Assembly: GCF_021606685.1 (NCBI RefSeq)
Contig: NZ_WKCB01000015.1
Span: forward strand, 24,672-88,671
Length of the DNA stretch: 64,000 bases
Direction: 5' to 3'
Origin: Pseudomonas syringae
GTDB taxonomy: Bacteria; Pseudomonadota; Gammaproteobacteria; Pseudomonadales; Pseudomonadaceae
The notes beneath the pieces were generated by a model. The model ran no database searches, was not told where the DNA came from, and saw only the letters and a list, made by a program, of their open reading frames with translations. Of the stretch, positions 47,086 through 58,791 are shown piece after piece. The translations under genes were made by a program, and so were the position numbers. Position 1 is the stretch's first letter; every line of letters starts with the position of its first letter.

Positions 47086-47736
47086 GTGGCCCGTTCCAAA
47101 ACTAGCCTTAAATGGCTGCAAGAGCATTTCAACGACCCTTACGTCAAAAAGGCGCAAAAGGACGGCTATCGTTCACGGGCCAGTTACAAGCTGCTGGAGA
47201 TCCAGGACAAGGACAAATTGATCCGTCCAGGCATGAGCGTTATCGACCTTGGCGCGGCCCCGGGTGGTTGGTCCCAGGTGACCAGTCGTCTGATTGGTGG
47301 GCAGGGGCGCTTGATCGCCTCCGACATCCTGGAAATGGACAGCATCCCGGATGTGACCTTTGTTCACGGTGACTTCACCCAGGACACCGTGCTCGCAGAG
47401 ATCCTTGAGGCTGTGGGAAATTCGCAGGTAGACCTTGTGATTTCCGACATGGCCCCCAATATGAGTGGATTACCGGCCGTCGATATGCCGCGCGCTATGT
47501 TCCTGTGTGAACTGGCACTGGATTTGGCGGGTCGGGTGTTGCGTCCGGGGGGTGATTTCCTGGTGAAAGTGTTCCAGGGTGAAGGTTTTGACGAGTACCA
47601 CAAGAACATTCGCAAGTTGTTCGACAAGGTGCAGACCCGTAAACCCGACTCCTCCCGGGACAGATCTCGAGAGCAGTATCTGCTGTGCCGTGGCTTCCGC
47701 GGGGTTGAAGGCGCTGCAAGCGAAGAGCGTTTTTAA
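47086..47736 (+). CDS. rlmE: RlmE (FtsJ/RrmJ), 23S rRNA 2'-O-methyltransferase
   Basis: A 216-aa enzyme that methylates U2552 of 23S rRNA using SAM. It starts at GTG with GAGG upstream. The SAM site is [20 protein letters not shown]. The catalytic K-D-K-E residues are in [30 protein letters not shown] and [10 protein letters not shown]. The C-terminus is longer than I recall for P. aeruginosa (about 207 aa), with [10 protein letters not shown] added after RGFRG. It is upstream of ftsH, as in E. coli and other Pseudomonas. Confidence 0.96.
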   Translation: MARSKTSLKWLQEHFNDPYVKKAQKDGYRSRASYKLLEIQDKDKLIRPGMSVIDLGAAPGGWSQVTSRLIGGQGRLIASDILEMDSIPDVTFVHGDFTQDTVLAEILEAVGNSQVDLVISDMAPNMSGLPAVDMPRAMFLCELALDLAGRVLRPGGDFLVKVFQGEGFDEYHKNIRKLFDKVQTRKPDSSRDRSREQYLLCRGFRGVEGAASEERF

Positions 47737-47927
47737 AGAATTGGAGGAGGGCGATAGGTTTTTTTATATCGCTTTCGTCATGAAGCTTTACGAATATTGT
47801 GTAGTCAAAGTTTCACAAAGGGTTACAGACGGCGCCTGCCAGTGGTGTAGGTAATGTAGTAAGTTAGGCCGGTGAATATCATGCGAAGCGCGCGCCAGTA
47901 GCGGAGCTTGCTTCAGAGGGTAGTTAA

Positions 47928-49847
47928 TTGAACGATATGGCAAAGAATCTGATCCTGTGGTTGATCATCGCGGCTGTCCTGGTGACAGTGATGAACAACT
48001 TCTCCAGCCCTAACGAGCCGCAGACCCTCAACTATTCCGACTTCATCCAGCAAGTTAAGGATGGCAAGGTCGAGCGCGTAGCGGTTGATGGCTTCGTGAT
48101 CACCGGCAAGCGCAACGATGGCGACAGCTTCAAGACCATTCGTCCGAACATTCCGGACAATGGCCTGATCGGCGACCTGGTGGATAACAAAGTTGTAGTC
48201 GAAGGCAAGCAGCCCGAGCAGCAGAGCATCTGGACTCAACTGCTGGTGGCCAGCTTCCCGATCCTGGTGATTATCGCCGTGTTCATGTTCTTCATGCGCC
48301 AGATGCAAGGTGGTGCGGGAGGCAAGGGCGGGCCGATGAGCTTCGGCAAGAGCAAGGCGCGCCTGCTGTCTGAAGACCAGGTGAAGACCACACTGGCTGA
48401 TGTCGCGGGTTGCGATGAGGCCAAGGAAGAAGTTGGTGAATTGGTCGAGTTCCTGCGCGATCCAGGCAAGTTCCAGCGTCTGGGTGGTCGTATTCCTCGC
48501 GGCGTGCTGATGGTCGGCCCTCCGGGTACCGGTAAAACCTTGCTGGCCAAGGCGATTGCCGGCGAAGCCAAGGTGCCTTTCTTCACTATTTCCGGTTCTG
48601 ACTTCGTCGAAATGTTCGTCGGCGTCGGTGCCAGCCGTGTTCGCGATATGTTCGAACAGGCCAAAAAACACGCCCCATGCATCATCTTCATCGATGAGAT
48701 CGACGCCGTTGGTCGCCATCGTGGTGCAGGCATGGGCGGCGGTCATGACGAGCGCGAGCAGACCCTCAACCAGTTGCTGGTGGAGATGGACGGCTTCGAA
48801 ATGAATGACGGCATCATCGTCATCGCGGCGACTAACCGCCCTGACGTATTGGACCCGGCGTTGCTGCGTCCAGGCCGTTTCGACCGTCAAGTGGTGGTCG
48901 GCTTGCCGGACATCCGTGGTCGCGAACAGATCCTCAAAGTGCACATGCGCAAAGTACCCATGGGTGACGACGTGGCTCCTGCCGTGATTGCCCGTGGTAC
49001 CCCAGGCTTCTCCGGTGCCGACTTGGCCAACCTGGTGAACGAGGCCTCGCTGTTCGCCGCCCGTACCGGCAAGCGCATCGTTGAAATGAAAGAGTTCGAA
49101 CTGGCAAAAGACAAGATCATGATGGGCGCCGAGCGCAAATCCATGGTCATGTCCGAAAAAGAGAAGCAGAACACCGCTTATCACGAAGCCGGTCACGCCA
49201 TTGTCGGTCGCGTTGTGCCTGAGCATGACCCGGTCTACAAAGTGTCGATCATTCCTCGAGGCCGGGCGCTGGGTGTCACCATGTTCCTGCCGGAAGAGGA
49301 CCGTTATAGCCTCTCCAAACGTGCGCTCATCAGCCAGATTTGCTCGCTGTACGGCGGGCGGATTGCCGAAGAGATGACCCTGGGCTTCGACGGTGTCACC
49401 ACCGGTGCCTCCAACGACATCATGCGTGCCAGCCAGATTGCACGGAACATGGTGACCAAGTGGGGCTTGTCGGAAAAACTCGGTCCTTTGATGTATGCCG
49501 AGGAAGAAGGTGAAGTGTTCCTGGGTCGTGGCGGTGGTGGTCAGAGCGCCAGCTTCTCGGGTGAGACGGCCAAGCTGATCGACTCCGAGGTGCGCAGCAT
49601 CATTGATCAGTGCTACGGCACGGCCAAGCAGATCCTGACTGACAATCGTGACAAGCTGGATGCGATGGCGGATGCGCTGATGAAGTACGAAACCATTGAT
49701 GCCGATCAGATCGACGACATCATGGCGGGTCGTACACCGCGCGAACCTCGCGATTGGGAAGGCGGTTCGGGTACTTCCGGTACTCCGCCAGTGGTTCAGA
49801 ACGAACGCCCGGAAACCCCGATCGGCGGCCCGGCAGCTGACCACTAA
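47928..49847 (+). CDS. ftsH: FtsH, membrane AAA+ zinc protease
   Basis: A 639-aa inner-membrane protease that degrades sigma-32, LpxC and damaged membrane proteins. TM1 is at about residues 6-25 and TM2 at about 104-124, with a small periplasmic domain between. AAA module: [17 protein letters not shown] (Walker A), [12 protein letters not shown] (Walker B) and an SRH with RPGRFDR. The protease zinc site is HEAGH. The TTG at 47928 has GAGGG at good spacing; the ATG at 47937 (MAKNLILW) is an alternative. Confidence 0.97.
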   Translation: MNDMAKNLILWLIIAAVLVTVMNNFSSPNEPQTLNYSDFIQQVKDGKVERVAVDGFVITGKRNDGDSFKTIRPNIPDNGLIGDLVDNKVVVEGKQPEQQSIWTQLLVASFPILVIIAVFMFFMRQMQGGAGGKGGPMSFGKSKARLLSEDQVKTTLADVAGCDEAKEEVGELVEFLRDPGKFQRLGGRIPRGVLMVGPPGTGKTLLAKAIAGEAKVPFFTISGSDFVEMFVGVGASRVRDMFEQAKKHAPCIIFIDEIDAVGRHRGAGMGGGHDEREQTLNQLLVEMDGFEMNDGIIVIAATNRPDVLDPALLRPGRFDRQVVVGLPDIRGREQILKVHMRKVPMGDDVAPAVIARGTPGFSGADLANLVNEASLFAARTGKRIVEMKEFELAKDKIMMGAERKSMVMSEKEKQNTAYHEAGHAIVGRVVPEHDPVYKVSIIPRGRALGVTMFLPEEDRYSLSKRALISQICSLYGGRIAEEMTLGFDGVTTGASNDIMRASQIARNMVTKWGLSEKLGPLMYAEEEGEVFLGRGGGGQSASFSGETAKLIDSEVRSIIDQCYGTAKQILTDNRDKLDAMADALMKYETIDADQIDDIMAGRTPREPRDWEGGSGTSGTPPVVQNERPETPIGGPAADH

Positions 49848-49855
49848 GGTTTGAA

Positions 49856-50707
49856 ATGACTTCTGTGTTGTCCTCTACCCGGTTGCCTTGCGGCAACCGG
49901 GTTCTTGATTTGGCCCATACGCATGTTATGGGCATCCTCAATGTAACCCCCGATTCCTTCTCCGATGGCGGCCGTTTCAGTCAGCTGGATGCCGCATTGC
50001 GTCATGCAGAGGCAATGGTCGCAGCGGGTGCGACCCTGATCGATGTCGGCGGTGAGTCGACACGGCCTGGTGCTCGCGTCGTTTCGCCGGTGGAGGAGCT
50101 TGAGCGTGTGGCGCCGATTGTCGAGCGCATCGCGCGTGAGCTGGATGTGATCATATCGGTGGACACCTCCACCCCTGCGGTCATGCGTGAAACCGCGCGC
50201 CTGGGTGCCGGGCTGATCAATGACGTGCGTTCGCTGCAGCGTGATGGTGCTCTGGACGCGGCGGCGGCCACTGGCCTGCCGGTCTGTCTGATGCATATGC
50301 TGGGCGAGCCCGGCACCATGCAGAACGATCCGCACTATGACGATCTGGTTGGCGAGGTGAGTGATTTCCTGGCTGAGCGGATCGCTCAATGTGCTGCCGT
50401 GGGAATCGCACCTGAAAAGATCATCCTTGATCCCGGGTTTGGCTTTGCCAAGACCCTGCAACATAATTTAAGCCTGTTCAAGCACATGGAGTCGCTGCAT
50501 GCCCTTGGTCGGCCCCTGTTGGTCGGTGTTTCACGCAAGAGCATGATAGGCCTGGCCCTGAATCGTCCTGTGGGTGAGCGACTGTACGGTGGTCTTGCGC
50601 TGGCGGCGCTTGCGGTGACCAAAGGTGCGCGGATCCTGCGCGTGCATGACGTCGCCGAAACCGTGGACGTGGTGCGCATGATCGCTGCTGTAGAATCTGC
50701 CGAATAA
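49856..50707 (+). CDS. folP: FolP, dihydropteroate synthase
   Basis: A 283-aa enzyme that joins para-aminobenzoate and the pterin diphosphate in folate synthesis; the target of sulfonamides. Signatures: [48 protein letters not shown] and [11 protein letters not shown]. The pABA-loop sequence looks like that of a sensitive wild type. It follows ftsH by 8 bp and leads into glmM, a conserved operon. Confidence 0.97.
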   Translation: MTSVLSSTRLPCGNRVLDLAHTHVMGILNVTPDSFSDGGRFSQLDAALRHAEAMVAAGATLIDVGGESTRPGARVVSPVEELERVAPIVERIARELDVIISVDTSTPAVMRETARLGAGLINDVRSLQRDGALDAAAATGLPVCLMHMLGEPGTMQNDPHYDDLVGEVSDFLAERIAQCAAVGIAPEKIILDPGFGFAKTLQHNLSLFKHMESLHALGRPLLVGVSRKSMIGLALNRPVGERLYGGLALAALAVTKGARILRVHDVAETVDVVRMIAAVESAE

Positions 50708-50723
50708 GAATGATGGAGTACTT

Positions 50724-52061
50724 ATGACTAAAAAATACTTTGGCACCGACGGTATCCGTGGTCGGGTCGGCGAGTTTCCGATTACTCCTGATTTCATGCT
50801 CAAGCTGGGTTGGGCGGCAGGCATGGCCTTCCGCAGCATGGGTGCGTGCCGCATCCTGGTTGGCAAGGACACCCGGATTTCGGGTTACATGTTTGAGTCC
50901 GCACTGGAGGCCGGTTTGTCGGCAGCAGGTGCCGATGTAATGCTGTTGGGGCCAATGCCTACACCGGCGATCGCTTACCTGACGCGTACCTTTCACGCTG
51001 AAGCCGGTATTGTGATCAGTGCTTCCCACAACCCTCATGATGACAACGGCATCAAGTTCTTCTCGGGCCAGGGCACCAAGTTGCCGGACGAGATCGAGCT
51101 GATGATCGAAGAGCTGCTGGATGCGCCGATGACCGTGGTCGAGTCCAGCAAGCTGGGCAAAGTGTCGCGCATCAATGACGCGTCTGGCCGTTACATTGAG
51201 TTTTGCAAAAGCAGCGTGCCGAGCAGTACCAATTTTGCCGGTCTCAAGATCGTTGTCGATTGCGCTCACGGCGCGACCTACAAAGTCGCTCCAAGCGTGT
51301 TCAAGGAGCTGGGCGCCGATGTAACGGTACTGTGCGCGCAGCCGAATGGTTTGAATATCAACGAAAACTGTGGCTCTACCCACATGGAGCAGTTGCAAGC
51401 CGCCGTGCTTTCTGAGCATGCCGACCTCGGGATCGCCTTCGATGGTGATGGCGATCGCGTGCTGATGGTCGATCACACGGGGGCGGTGGTAGACGGTGAT
51501 GATCTGCTGTTCATCATCGCTCGCGACCTGCATGAGCGTGACAAGCTGCAAGGCGGCGTCGTAGGGACGCTGATGAGCAACCTGGGGTTGGAGCTGGCCT
51601 TGGCTGATCTTGGCATCCCATTCGTTCGTGCGAACGTGGGCGACCGCTATGTAATTGCCGAGCTGCTTGAGCGTAATTGGCAAGTCGGCGGCGAGAACTC
51701 CGGGCATGTGGTTTGCTTCCAGCACACCACCACGGGGGACGCCATTATTGCCGCGTTGCAAGTGTTGCTGTCGTTGCGTCGTCGCAAGGAGAGCCTCGCC
51801 CAGGCGCGGCAGGCCCTGCGTAAGTGCCCTCAGGTTTTGCTCAATGTGCGTTTCGCCGGTGGCGAAAACCCGATCGAGCACCCAGCTGTCAAAGAGGCTT
51901 GCGAGCGCGTGACCCAGGCAATGGCGGGGCGTGGGCGGGTGCTGTTGCGCAAGTCCGGCACAGAGCCTCTGGTGCGCGTCATGGTCGAAGGTGATGACGA
52001 AACACAGGTTCGCGGCCATGCCGAAGACCTGGCAAAACTGGTAACTGAAGTTTGCACCTGA
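50724..52061 (+). CDS. glmM: GlmM, phosphoglucosamine mutase
   Basis: A 445-aa enzyme that makes glucosamine-1-phosphate for peptidoglycan and LPS. The opening [20 protein letters not shown] is diagnostic. The phosphoserine loop is [20 protein letters not shown]. The metal-binding loop is AFDGDGDR, the sugar loop GGENSGH, and the phosphate loop [16 protein letters not shown] precedes the ATG. It is between folP and tpiA. Confidence 0.98.
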   Translation: MTKKYFGTDGIRGRVGEFPITPDFMLKLGWAAGMAFRSMGACRILVGKDTRISGYMFESALEAGLSAAGADVMLLGPMPTPAIAYLTRTFHAEAGIVISASHNPHDDNGIKFFSGQGTKLPDEIELMIEELLDAPMTVVESSKLGKVSRINDASGRYIEFCKSSVPSSTNFAGLKIVVDCAHGATYKVAPSVFKELGADVTVLCAQPNGLNINENCGSTHMEQLQAAVLSEHADLGIAFDGDGDRVLMVDHTGAVVDGDDLLFIIARDLHERDKLQGGVVGTLMSNLGLELALADLGIPFVRANVGDRYVIAELLERNWQVGGENSGHVVCFQHTTTGDAIIAALQVLLSLRRRKESLAQARQALRKCPQVLLNVRFAGGENPIEHPAVKEACERVTQAMAGRGRVLLRKSGTEPLVRVMVEGDDETQVRGHAEDLAKLVTEVCT

Positions 52062-52127
52062 ATTCGGCTTGCCAGTGATGATGTGGTTGGGTAACATCTG
52101 CGCCCACTTTGACCGACGAGGTACAGC

Positions 52128-52883
52128 ATGCGTCGCACTATGGTAGCTGGTAACTGGAAGATGCACGGTACCCGCGCCAGTGTCGCTGAGCTGATCAACG
52201 GCCTTCGTCACTTGGCCTTGCCTAGCGGTGTTGATGTTGCGGTTTTCCCACCTTGCTTGCATATCACCCAAGTGGTTGATGGCTTGAAGGGTAAGTCGAT
52301 TCAGGTCGGCGCGCAGAACTCTGCGGTGGAAGCCATGCAAGGTGCTCTGACGGGTGAGGTTGCGCCAAGTCAGTTGGTCGATGCGGGTTGTTCCTATGTG
52401 CTTGTCGGGCACTCCGAGCGCCGTCAGATGATGGGCGAGCGTGATGGGACACTCAATCGCAAGTTCGCAGCGGCACAGGCTTGTGGCTTGATTCCAGTGT
52501 TGTGCATAGGGGAGACCCTTGAGCAGCGTGAATCGGGCAAGACTCTTGAAGTTGTCTCGCGTCAGCTGGGCAGCATCATCGAGGAGCTGGGTGTTGGTGC
52601 ATTTGCAAAAGCGGTAATTGCTTACGAGCCGGTCTGGGCCATTGGTACCGGGCTGACTGCTACACCGCAACAGGCGCAGGATGTGCACGCAGCCATCCGC
52701 GCGCAGTTGGCGGCAGAGAATTCTGAGGTCGCACAAGGTGTGCGGCTTCTATACGGCGGCAGCGTGAAGGCGGCCAATGCGGTCGAACTGTTCGGCATGC
52801 CGGATATCGATGGGGGGCTCATTGGTGGAGCTTCCCTGAATGCAGATGAGTTCGGTGCGATCTGTCGCGCCGCGGGAAACTGA
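52128..52883 (+). CDS. tpiA: TpiA, triose-phosphate isomerase
   Basis: A 251-aa TIM-barrel enzyme of glycolysis. Active-site residues are visible: Lys in [10 protein letters not shown], His in [11 protein letters not shown], Glu in [13 protein letters not shown], and the phosphate loop [11 protein letters not shown] and GGLIGGASL. The ATG has GAGG upstream. secG starts 4 bp after its stop, so they are probably co-transcribed. Confidence 0.98.
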   Translation: MRRTMVAGNWKMHGTRASVAELINGLRHLALPSGVDVAVFPPCLHITQVVDGLKGKSIQVGAQNSAVEAMQGALTGEVAPSQLVDAGCSYVLVGHSERRQMMGERDGTLNRKFAAAQACGLIPVLCIGETLEQRESGKTLEVVSRQLGSIIEELGVGAFAKAVIAYEPVWAIGTGLTATPQQAQDVHAAIRAQLAAENSEVAQGVRLLYGGSVKAANAVELFGMPDIDGGLIGGASLNADEFGAICRAAGN

Positions 52884-52887
52884 AAAA

Positions 52888-53271
52888 ATGCTGGAAACAG
52901 TCGTAGTCGTTTTTCATCTGTTGGCTGCTCTGGGCGTAGTTGCCCTGGTTTTGCTGCAACAGGGTAAAGGTGCGGATGCTGGTGCGTCTTTCGGTGCAGG
53001 TGCTTCAAATACTGTGTTCGGAAGCCAAGGTTCCTCTACCTTTCTTAGTAAGTTTACTGCTATACTTGCCGCCGGTTTCTTCATAACCAGCTTGGGGTTA
53101 GGTTACTTTGCTAAAGAGAAAGCTCATGTGCTGACTCAAGTAGGTCTCCCAAACCCAGCAGTGTTGGAAGTACCAAAAGCAAAACCGGCTTCTGATGATG
53201 TCCCGGTGCTTCAAGAGCAAAAGTCGGCTACTCCAGCGACTGACGTACCTCCAGCTCAAGAGCAGAAGTAA
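52888..53271 (+). CDS. secG: SecG, Sec translocon subunit
   Basis: A 127-aa inner-membrane protein, an accessory subunit of SecYEG. Two transmembrane helices (about residues 2-22 and 54-75) flank the conserved loop [20 protein letters not shown] followed by [10 protein letters not shown]. The C-terminal tail of about 50 residues is Pro, Glu and Gln-rich and longer than in E. coli, as in other Pseudomonas. The start [14 protein letters not shown] fits the family. tRNA-Leu follows. Confidence 0.95.
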   Translation: MLETVVVVFHLLAALGVVALVLLQQGKGADAGASFGAGASNTVFGSQGSSTFLSKFTAILAAGFFITSLGLGYFAKEKAHVLTQVGLPNPAVLEVPKAKPASDDVPVLQEQKSATPATDVPPAQEQK

Positions 53272-53293
53272 GAAGGGTTGTAAGCGCTGTATT

Positions 53294-53379
53294 GCCGAGG
53301 TGGTGGAATTGGTAGACACGCAACCTTGAGGTGGTTGTGCCCATAGGGTGTAGGGGTTCGAGTCCCCTTCTCGGTACCA
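53294..53379 (+). tRNA. tRNA-Leu (GAG)
   Basis: 86 nt with encoded CCA. The anticodon loop TTGAGGT reads GAG between CAACC and GGTTG. A long variable arm (class II) and the T-arm GGGGTTCGAGTCCCC are present. The acceptor stem closes with two G-U pairs. It lies between secG and the initiator tRNA, a conserved position. Confidence 0.97.
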
Positions 53380-53390
53380 ATTATCAGGAG

Positions 53391-53411
53391 AGCCCGCTGT
53401 TGCGGGCTTTC
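53391..53411 (+). terminator. Terminator after tRNA-Leu
   Basis: AGCCCGC and GCGGGCT form a 7-bp stem around TGTT, followed by TTCTT. Confidence 0.75.
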
Positions 53412-53430
53412 TTGTAGGTGGAAGGTTACA

Positions 53431-53459
53431 TTGACCCTGTAAGGGATCGGTCGTATACT
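53431..53459 (+). promoter_or_regulatory. Promoter of initiator tRNA / rimP-nusA-infB
   Basis: TTGACC and TATACT are separated by exactly 17 bases, a near-consensus sigma-70 promoter. The GC-rich stretch after the -10 (TCCGCCCC) is typical of promoters under stringent control. Confidence 0.85.
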
Positions 53460-53475
53460 TCCGCCCCAGCTTTGT

Positions 53476-53552
<77 letters not shown>

Positions 53553-53562
53553 GTTTTAGCGG

Positions 53563-53584
53563 AGCCCCTTTTAAGGGGCTTTTT
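53563..53584 (+). terminator. Terminator after tRNA-fMet
   Basis: AGCCCC and GGGGCT with loop TTTTAA, followed by TTTT. Some read-through into rimP would be expected. Confidence 0.75.
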
Positions 53585-53630
53585 GTTAACTGGACACTTT
53601 CAACGCCGCTGTTCGACGGCGTTTCAAGGA

Positions 53631-53652
53631 TGGGCGTTTCGCCCATTTTTTT
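53631..53652 (+). terminator. Second hairpin with T-run before rimP
   Basis: TGGGCG and CGCCCA around TTT, followed by seven T. Just upstream a separate stem AACGCCG/CGGCGTT lies at 53602-53623. Together they make a strong barrier about 40 bp before the rimP start, so rimP needs read-through, antitermination or a promoter in between. Confidence 0.7.
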
Positions 53653-53692
53653 ATTTTGCACAGCATGCACATACATGCACGAGGGGGTTCAG

Positions 53693-54151
53693 GTGTCGAG
53701 CAAGCTAGAAGAGTTGCAGGCCTTGCTGGCCCCGGTGGTCGTGGCCCTAGGCTATGAATGCTGGGGTATTGAGTTTTCGGCTCAAGGTCGCCACTCAATG
53801 TTGCGCGTTTATATCGATAAAGAGGGCGGCGTGCTGGTGGACGATTGTGCCATTGTCAGCCGTCAGATCAGCGGCGTGCTGGATGTTGAAGATCCGATTT
53901 CCGTTGAATACACCCTCGAAGTTTCCTCGCCAGGCATGGAACGCCCACTGTTCACTATTGATCAGTTTGCAAAATTTGCCGGTGAACAAGTGAAGATCAA
54001 GCTGCGCTCCCCATTCGAAGGGCGACGCAACTTTCAGGGCCTTCTGCGCGGTGTAGAAGAACAGGATGTCGTGGTGCAGGTAGAAGACCATGAGTTCCTG
54101 TTGCCGATCGATATGATCGACAAGGCCAACATTATTCCCAGTTTTGACTGA
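53693..54151 (+). CDS. rimP: RimP, 30S ribosome maturation factor
   Basis: A 152-aa protein needed for 30S assembly. It starts at GTG (53693) with GAGGGGG five bases upstream; upstream frame extension is not part of the family. Signatures: [55 protein letters not shown] and the C-terminal SH3-like domain ([20 protein letters not shown]). It is first in rimP-nusA-infB. Confidence 0.96.
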   Translation: MSSKLEELQALLAPVVVALGYECWGIEFSAQGRHSMLRVYIDKEGGVLVDDCAIVSRQISGVLDVEDPISVEYTLEVSSPGMERPLFTIDQFAKFAGEQVKIKLRSPFEGRRNFQGLLRGVEEQDVVVQVEDHEFLLPIDMIDKANIIPSFD

Positions 54152-54198
54152 GACGCGGATCCCGCGGATCCAATGGCTTGCGAAAGGCGAGGCGTACG

Positions 54199-55680
54199 AT
54201 GAGCAAAGAAGTACTGCTGGTTGTTGAGTCGGTATCCAATGAAAAGGGCGTACCGGCAAACGTGATTTTTGAAGCGCTGGAGCTGGCCCTGGCCACTGCT
54301 ACCAAAAAGCGTTTTGAAGACGAAGTTGATCTGCGTGTGGAAATCAACCGCCACACCGGTGCCTATGAGACGTTCCGTCGCTGGACGGTCGTCGAAGAAG
54401 CCGATCTTGATGATCCGGCCATCGAAACCTGGCCAAGCAAGGTTGCTGAAACGCACCCTGGCGCCAAGGTCGGTGATGTCGTCGAAGAAAAGATCGAATC
54501 GATCGAGTTCGGCCGTATCGCTGCACAGACCGCTAAACAGGTCATCGTGCAGAAGGTTCGCGAAGCCGAGCGCGCTCAAGTCGTTGACGCCTATCGCGAG
54601 CGCCTGGGTGAAATCATCTCCGGCACCGTGAAAAAAGTTACCCGCGACAACGTGATCGTCGACCTGGGCAACAACGCCGAAGCGTTGCTGGCTCGTGAAG
54701 ACATCATCTCTCGCGAAACCTTCCGTGTCGGCGTGCGTCTGCGTGCGCTGCTCAAGGAAATCCGCACCGAGAACCGCGGCCCTCAGTTGATCCTGTCGCG
54801 TACCGCGCCAGAGATGCTGATCGAGCTGTTCCGTATCGAAGTGCCGGAAATCGCCGAAGGCCTGATCGAAGTCATGGCTGCGTCCCGCGACCCGGGTTCG
54901 CGTGCCAAGATCGCGGTCCGCTCCAAGGACAAACGCATCGACCCGCAAGGCGCTTGCATCGGTATGCGCGGTTCGCGCGTCCAGGCAGTGTCCGGCGAAT
55001 TGGGCGGTGAGCGTGTGGATATCGTGCTGTGGGACGATAACCCGGCGCAGTTCGTGATCAACGCCATGTCGCCAGCTGAAGTGGCGGCAATTATCGTTGA
55101 CGAAGATGCCCATGCAATGGACATCGCCGTTGGCGCAGACAATCTGGCTCAGGCCATTGGTCGTGGTGGTCAGAACGTGCGTCTGGCCAGCCAACTGACC
55201 GGCTGGACCCTGAACGTGATGACCGAATCGGACATCCAGGCTAAGCAGCAAGCTGAAACCGGTGACATCCTGCGCAACTTCATCGAAGAGTTGGAAGTCG
55301 ATGAAGACCTGGCACAGGTGCTGGTAGATGAAGGCTTCACCAGCCTGGAAGAGATTGCCTACGTACCGTTGGAAGAAATGCTCAACATCGACGGCTTTGA
55401 CGAAGACACCGTCAACGAGCTTCGCGCTCGGGCCAAGGATCGTTTGTTGACTAAAGCCATCGCTACTGAGGAAAAGCTGGCAGACGCCCATCCGGCCGAA
55501 GACCTGCTCTCGCTTGAGGGTATGGACAAGGATTTGGCGATGGAACTGGCGGTGCGCGGCGTAATTACCCGCGAAGACCTGGCCGAGCAGTCTATTGACG
55601 ATCTGCTCGACATCGACGGCATTGACGATGATCGTGCCGGCAAGTTGATCATGGCCGCCCGAGCCCATTGGTTCGAGTAA
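54199..55680 (+). CDS. nusA: NusA, transcription termination/antitermination factor
   Basis: A 493-aa protein that binds RNA polymerase and nascent RNA. The N-terminal domain (1 to about 125) is followed by S1 ([20 protein letters not shown]), KH1 and KH2 ([37 protein letters not shown]) and two acidic repeats at the C-terminus ([20 protein letters not shown] and [11 protein letters not shown]). It starts at [11 protein letters not shown]. Cotranscribed with rimP and infB. Confidence 0.97.
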   Translation: MSKEVLLVVESVSNEKGVPANVIFEALELALATATKKRFEDEVDLRVEINRHTGAYETFRRWTVVEEADLDDPAIETWPSKVAETHPGAKVGDVVEEKIESIEFGRIAAQTAKQVIVQKVREAERAQVVDAYRERLGEIISGTVKKVTRDNVIVDLGNNAEALLAREDIISRETFRVGVRLRALLKEIRTENRGPQLILSRTAPEMLIELFRIEVPEIAEGLIEVMAASRDPGSRAKIAVRSKDKRIDPQGACIGMRGSRVQAVSGELGGERVDIVLWDDNPAQFVINAMSPAEVAAIIVDEDAHAMDIAVGADNLAQAIGRGGQNVRLASQLTGWTLNVMTESDIQAKQQAETGDILRNFIEELEVDEDLAQVLVDEGFTSLEEIAYVPLEEMLNIDGFDEDTVNELRARAKDRLLTKAIATEEKLADAHPAEDLLSLEGMDKDLAMELAVRGVITREDLAEQSIDDLLDIDGIDDDRAGKLIMAARAHWFE

Positions 55681-55707
55681 CTAGGCGCGGCCTGAGGAGA
55701 GAAGTGC

Positions 55708-58233
55708 ATGACGCAAGTCACGGTGAAACAACTGGCCGATGAGGTCAAAACACCGGTAGAGCGCCTGTTGCAGCAGATGCGTGAGGCAGGTCTGCCGCAC
55801 ACCGCCGCCGACGAAGGTGTGAGCGATAGTGAGAAGCAGTCTTTGCTGACTCACTTGAAGAGCAGCCACAAGGCGAAAGTGGAAGAACCGCGCAAGATTA
55901 CATTGCAGCGCAAAACCACCAGCACCCTGCGTGTTGCTGGTAGCAAGAGCATTAGCGTTGAAGTACGCAAGAAGAAAGTCTTCGTACAGCGCAGCCCGGA
56001 AGAAATCGAAGCCGAGCGCAAACGCGAACTGGATGAACGTCGCGCAGTAGAAAATGCTGCTCGTCAGAAGGCTGAAGAAGAAGCCAAGCGTCGCGCCGAA
56101 GAAGAAGCGCGTCGCCAGCCTGCTGCTGCGCAACCTGCTGCCACTGACGCGGTTGCCGCGCCTGGTGCTCCTGTTGAAGCTGTGCGTGAGGCCGCTCCGG
56201 TTGCCGCCGCACCTGCTCCGGCAGCTGACGCTCGCAAGCGCGACGAACCTCGTCGTCCGGACAAACCACGTGCTGACGACAACAATCGTCGCGGTGGTGG
56301 TGGCGATGGCGAGCGTAAAAACGCTCCGCATCGTGCCTCGGTCAAAGAGAAAGCGCCTGCTCCACGCGTTGCCCCACGTACTACCGACGAAGAAAGCGAT
56401 GGCTTCCGTCGTGGTGGTCGCGGCAAGGCCAAGCTGAAAAAACGCAACGCCCACGGTTTCCAGAGCCCAACCGGCCCTGTCGTGCGTGAAGTGAAGATCG
56501 GCGAGACCATCACTGTTGGCGATCTCGCTCAGCAAATGTCGGTCAAGGCTGCTGAAATCATCAAGTTCATGTTCAAGCTGGGTACTCCGGCCACCATCAA
56601 CCAGGTACTGGATCAGGAAACTGCCCAACTGGTTGCCGAGGAGCTGGGCCACAAAGTGACCCTGGTCAGCGACACCGCCCTGGAAGATTCCCTGGCCGAG
56701 TCCCTGAAGTTTGAAGGTGAGGCTGTTTCCCGTGCACCGGTTGTGACCGTAATGGGCCACGTTGACCACGGTAAAACATCCCTGCTCGACTACATCCGTC
56801 GTGCCAAGGTTGCTGCAGGCGAAGCCGGCGGTATTACCCAGCACATCGGCGCTTACCACGTTGAAACCGACCGTGGCATGGTGACGTTCCTTGATACCCC
56901 TGGTCACGCCGCGTTTACCGCAATGCGTGCCCGTGGTGCCAAGGCGACCGACATCGTGATCCTGGTGGTTGCAGCAGACGACGGCGTGATGCCACAAACC
57001 ATCGAAGCCGTTCAGCATGCCAAGGCAGCTGGCGTTCCTCTGGTGGTTGCAGTGAACAAAATCGACAAGCCGGGCGCTGATCTCGATCGCATCCGTAGCG
57101 AACTGTCGGTGCACGGCGTGACCTCCGAAGAGTGGGGTGGCGACACTCCATTCGTACCGGTCTCCGCGAAGATGGGTACTGGCGTTGACGAACTGCTTGA
57201 AGCTGTTCTGTTGCAAGCCGAAGTACTGGAACTGACCGCTACCCCATCGGCTCCTGGCCGTGGTGTTGTGGTTGAGTCCCGTCTCGACAAGGGCCGTGGC
57301 CCGGTTGCGACCGTTCTGGTTCAAGACGGTACCCTGCGCCAAGGCGACATGGTGCTGGTCGGTTCGAACTACGGCCGTGTACGTGCCATGCTCGACGAGA
57401 ACGGCAAGCCAATCAAGGAAGCCGGCCCGGCTATCCCGGTCGAGATCCTCGGCCTGGACGGTACCCCGGACGCTGGCGACGAGATGAGCGTAGTTGCCGA
57501 CGAGAAGAAAGCCCGTGAAGTGGCTCTGTTCCGTCAAGGCAAGTTCCGCGAAGTCAAGCTGGCCCGTGCTCACGCTGGCAAGCTGGAAAACATCTTCGAG
57601 AACATGGGCCAGGAAGAGAAGAAGACGCTTAACATCGTCCTCAAATCTGACGTTCGTGGTTCCCTCGAAGCGTTGAACGGCGCCTTGAACGGCCTGGGTA
57701 ACGACGAAGTGCAAGTGCGTGTTGTCGGTGGCGGTGTCGGTGGTATCACCGAGTCCGACGCCAACCTGGCACTGGCTTCCAACGCTGTACTGTTCGGCTT
57801 CAACGTGCGTGCCGATGCTGGCGCTCGCAAGATCGTCGAGCAGGAAGGCCTGGACATGCGTTACTACAACGTCATCTACGACATCATCGAAGACGTCAAG
57901 AAAGCCCTCACCGGCATGCTTGGCAGTGACGTCCGGGAGAACATCCTGGGTATCGCCGAAGTGCGTGACGTGTTCCGCTCGCCGAAATTCGGCGCGATCG
58001 CTGGTTGCATGGTTGTCGAAGGCACCGTGTACCGTAACCGTCCAATCCGCGTACTGCGTGAAGACATCGTTATCTTCGAAGGCGAGCTGGAATCCCTGCG
58101 CCGCTTCAAGGATGACGCTTCCGAAGTTCGTGCCGGTATGGAATGTGGTATTGGCGTCAAGAGCTACAACGACGTCAAGGCTGGCGACAAGATCGAAGTC
58201 TACGAGAAGGTCCAGGTTGCTCGCAGCCTCTAA
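55708..58233 (+). CDS. infB: Translation initiation factor IF-2
   Basis: An 841-aa GTPase that brings fMet-tRNA to the 30S subunit. The N-terminus has an IF2_N domain ([20 protein letters not shown]). A long basic/Ala-rich linker (about residues 90-260) and a second IF2 domain follow. The G domain starts near 345: [30 protein letters not shown]. Domains II, III and the C-terminal tRNA-binding domain follow. GAGGAG precedes the ATG. Its initiator tRNA substrate gene is in the same locus. Confidence 0.98.
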   Translation: MTQVTVKQLADEVKTPVERLLQQMREAGLPHTAADEGVSDSEKQSLLTHLKSSHKAKVEEPRKITLQRKTTSTLRVAGSKSISVEVRKKKVFVQRSPEEIEAERKRELDERRAVENAARQKAEEEAKRRAEEEARRQPAAAQPAATDAVAAPGAPVEAVREAAPVAAAPAPAADARKRDEPRRPDKPRADDNNRRGGGGDGERKNAPHRASVKEKAPAPRVAPRTTDEESDGFRRGGRGKAKLKKRNAHGFQSPTGPVVREVKIGETITVGDLAQQMSVKAAEIIKFMFKLGTPATINQVLDQETAQLVAEELGHKVTLVSDTALEDSLAESLKFEGEAVSRAPVVTVMGHVDHGKTSLLDYIRRAKVAAGEAGGITQHIGAYHVETDRGMVTFLDTPGHAAFTAMRARGAKATDIVILVVAADDGVMPQTIEAVQHAKAAGVPLVVAVNKIDKPGADLDRIRSELSVHGVTSEEWGGDTPFVPVSAKMGTGVDELLEAVLLQAEVLELTATPSAPGRGVVVESRLDKGRGPVATVLVQDGTLRQGDMVLVGSNYGRVRAMLDENGKPIKEAGPAIPVEILGLDGTPDAGDEMSVVADEKKAREVALFRQGKFREVKLARAHAGKLENIFENMGQEEKKTLNIVLKSDVRGSLEALNGALNGLGNDEVQVRVVGGGVGGITESDANLALASNAVLFGFNVRADAGARKIVEQEGLDMRYYNVIYDIIEDVKKALTGMLGSDVRENILGIAEVRDVFRSPKFGAIAGCMVVEGTVYRNRPIRVLREDIVIFEGELESLRRFKDDASEVRAGMECGIGVKSYNDVKAGDKIEVYEKVQVARSL

Positions 58234-58304
58234 CTCGCGTACTTCCGGAGCCACGCCGCGTGTGGGCATGCAAATGCCCCGCGCAGCGTACGGACTCTAA
58301 ACGC

Positions 58305-58339
58305 AACGCCCGGTCTGGCTTTTGTCAGGCCGGGCGTTT
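58305..58339 (+). terminator. Hairpin between infB and rbfA
   Basis: AACGCCCGGTCTG and CAGGCCGGGCGTT form a 13-bp stem with one mismatch. The T-run is only three bases, so it may be a partial terminator or a processing site. Confidence 0.55.
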
Positions 58340-58392
58340 GCCGCTTTCAGACCCCACGGGTTTCACCGTGTGGCAGTAACAGGTAACAAGAC

Positions 58393-58788
58393 ATGGCAAA
58401 AGAATACAGCCGTACCCAGCGTATCGGCGATCAGATGCAGCGCGAGCTGGCCCAACTGATCCGTCGCGAAGTCAAAGACCCGCGCGTTGGCCTGGTCACC
58501 ATCACCGCCGTTGAAGTGAGCCGTGACGTAGGTCACGCCAAGATCTTCATCACCGTGATGGGGCAGGACAGCAGCGAAGAAATCGCGCAAAGCATCAAGG
58601 TGCTCAACTCTGCCGCGGGTTTCCTGCGCATGCAGTTGGCCCGTGAAATGAAGCTGCGCAGCGTTCCGCAGTTGCACTTCCACTACGACGAAAGCGTCGT
58701 GCGTGGTGCGCACCTGTCGGCACTCATCGAGCGCGCCGTGGCTGAAGACAGCCAGCACCCGTCCACACCTGAAGACGCCAAGGAGTAA
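58393..58788 (+). CDS. rbfA: RbfA, ribosome-binding factor A
   Basis: A 131-aa KH-like protein for late 30S maturation and cold adaptation. Signatures: [50 protein letters not shown] and [11 protein letters not shown]. It lies 3 bp before truB in the same operon. Confidence 0.97.
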   Translation: MAKEYSRTQRIGDQMQRELAQLIRREVKDPRVGLVTITAVEVSRDVGHAKIFITVMGQDSSEEIAQSIKVLNSAAGFLRMQLAREMKLRSVPQLHFHYDESVVRGAHLSALIERAVAEDSQHPSTPEDAKE

Positions 58789-58791
58789 GCG

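Noticed and set aside
55681..58269. An 862-codon frame opposite infB, and similar long frames opposite ftsH and pnp
   Set aside because: All mirror strongly biased GC-rich genes and show no family motif.
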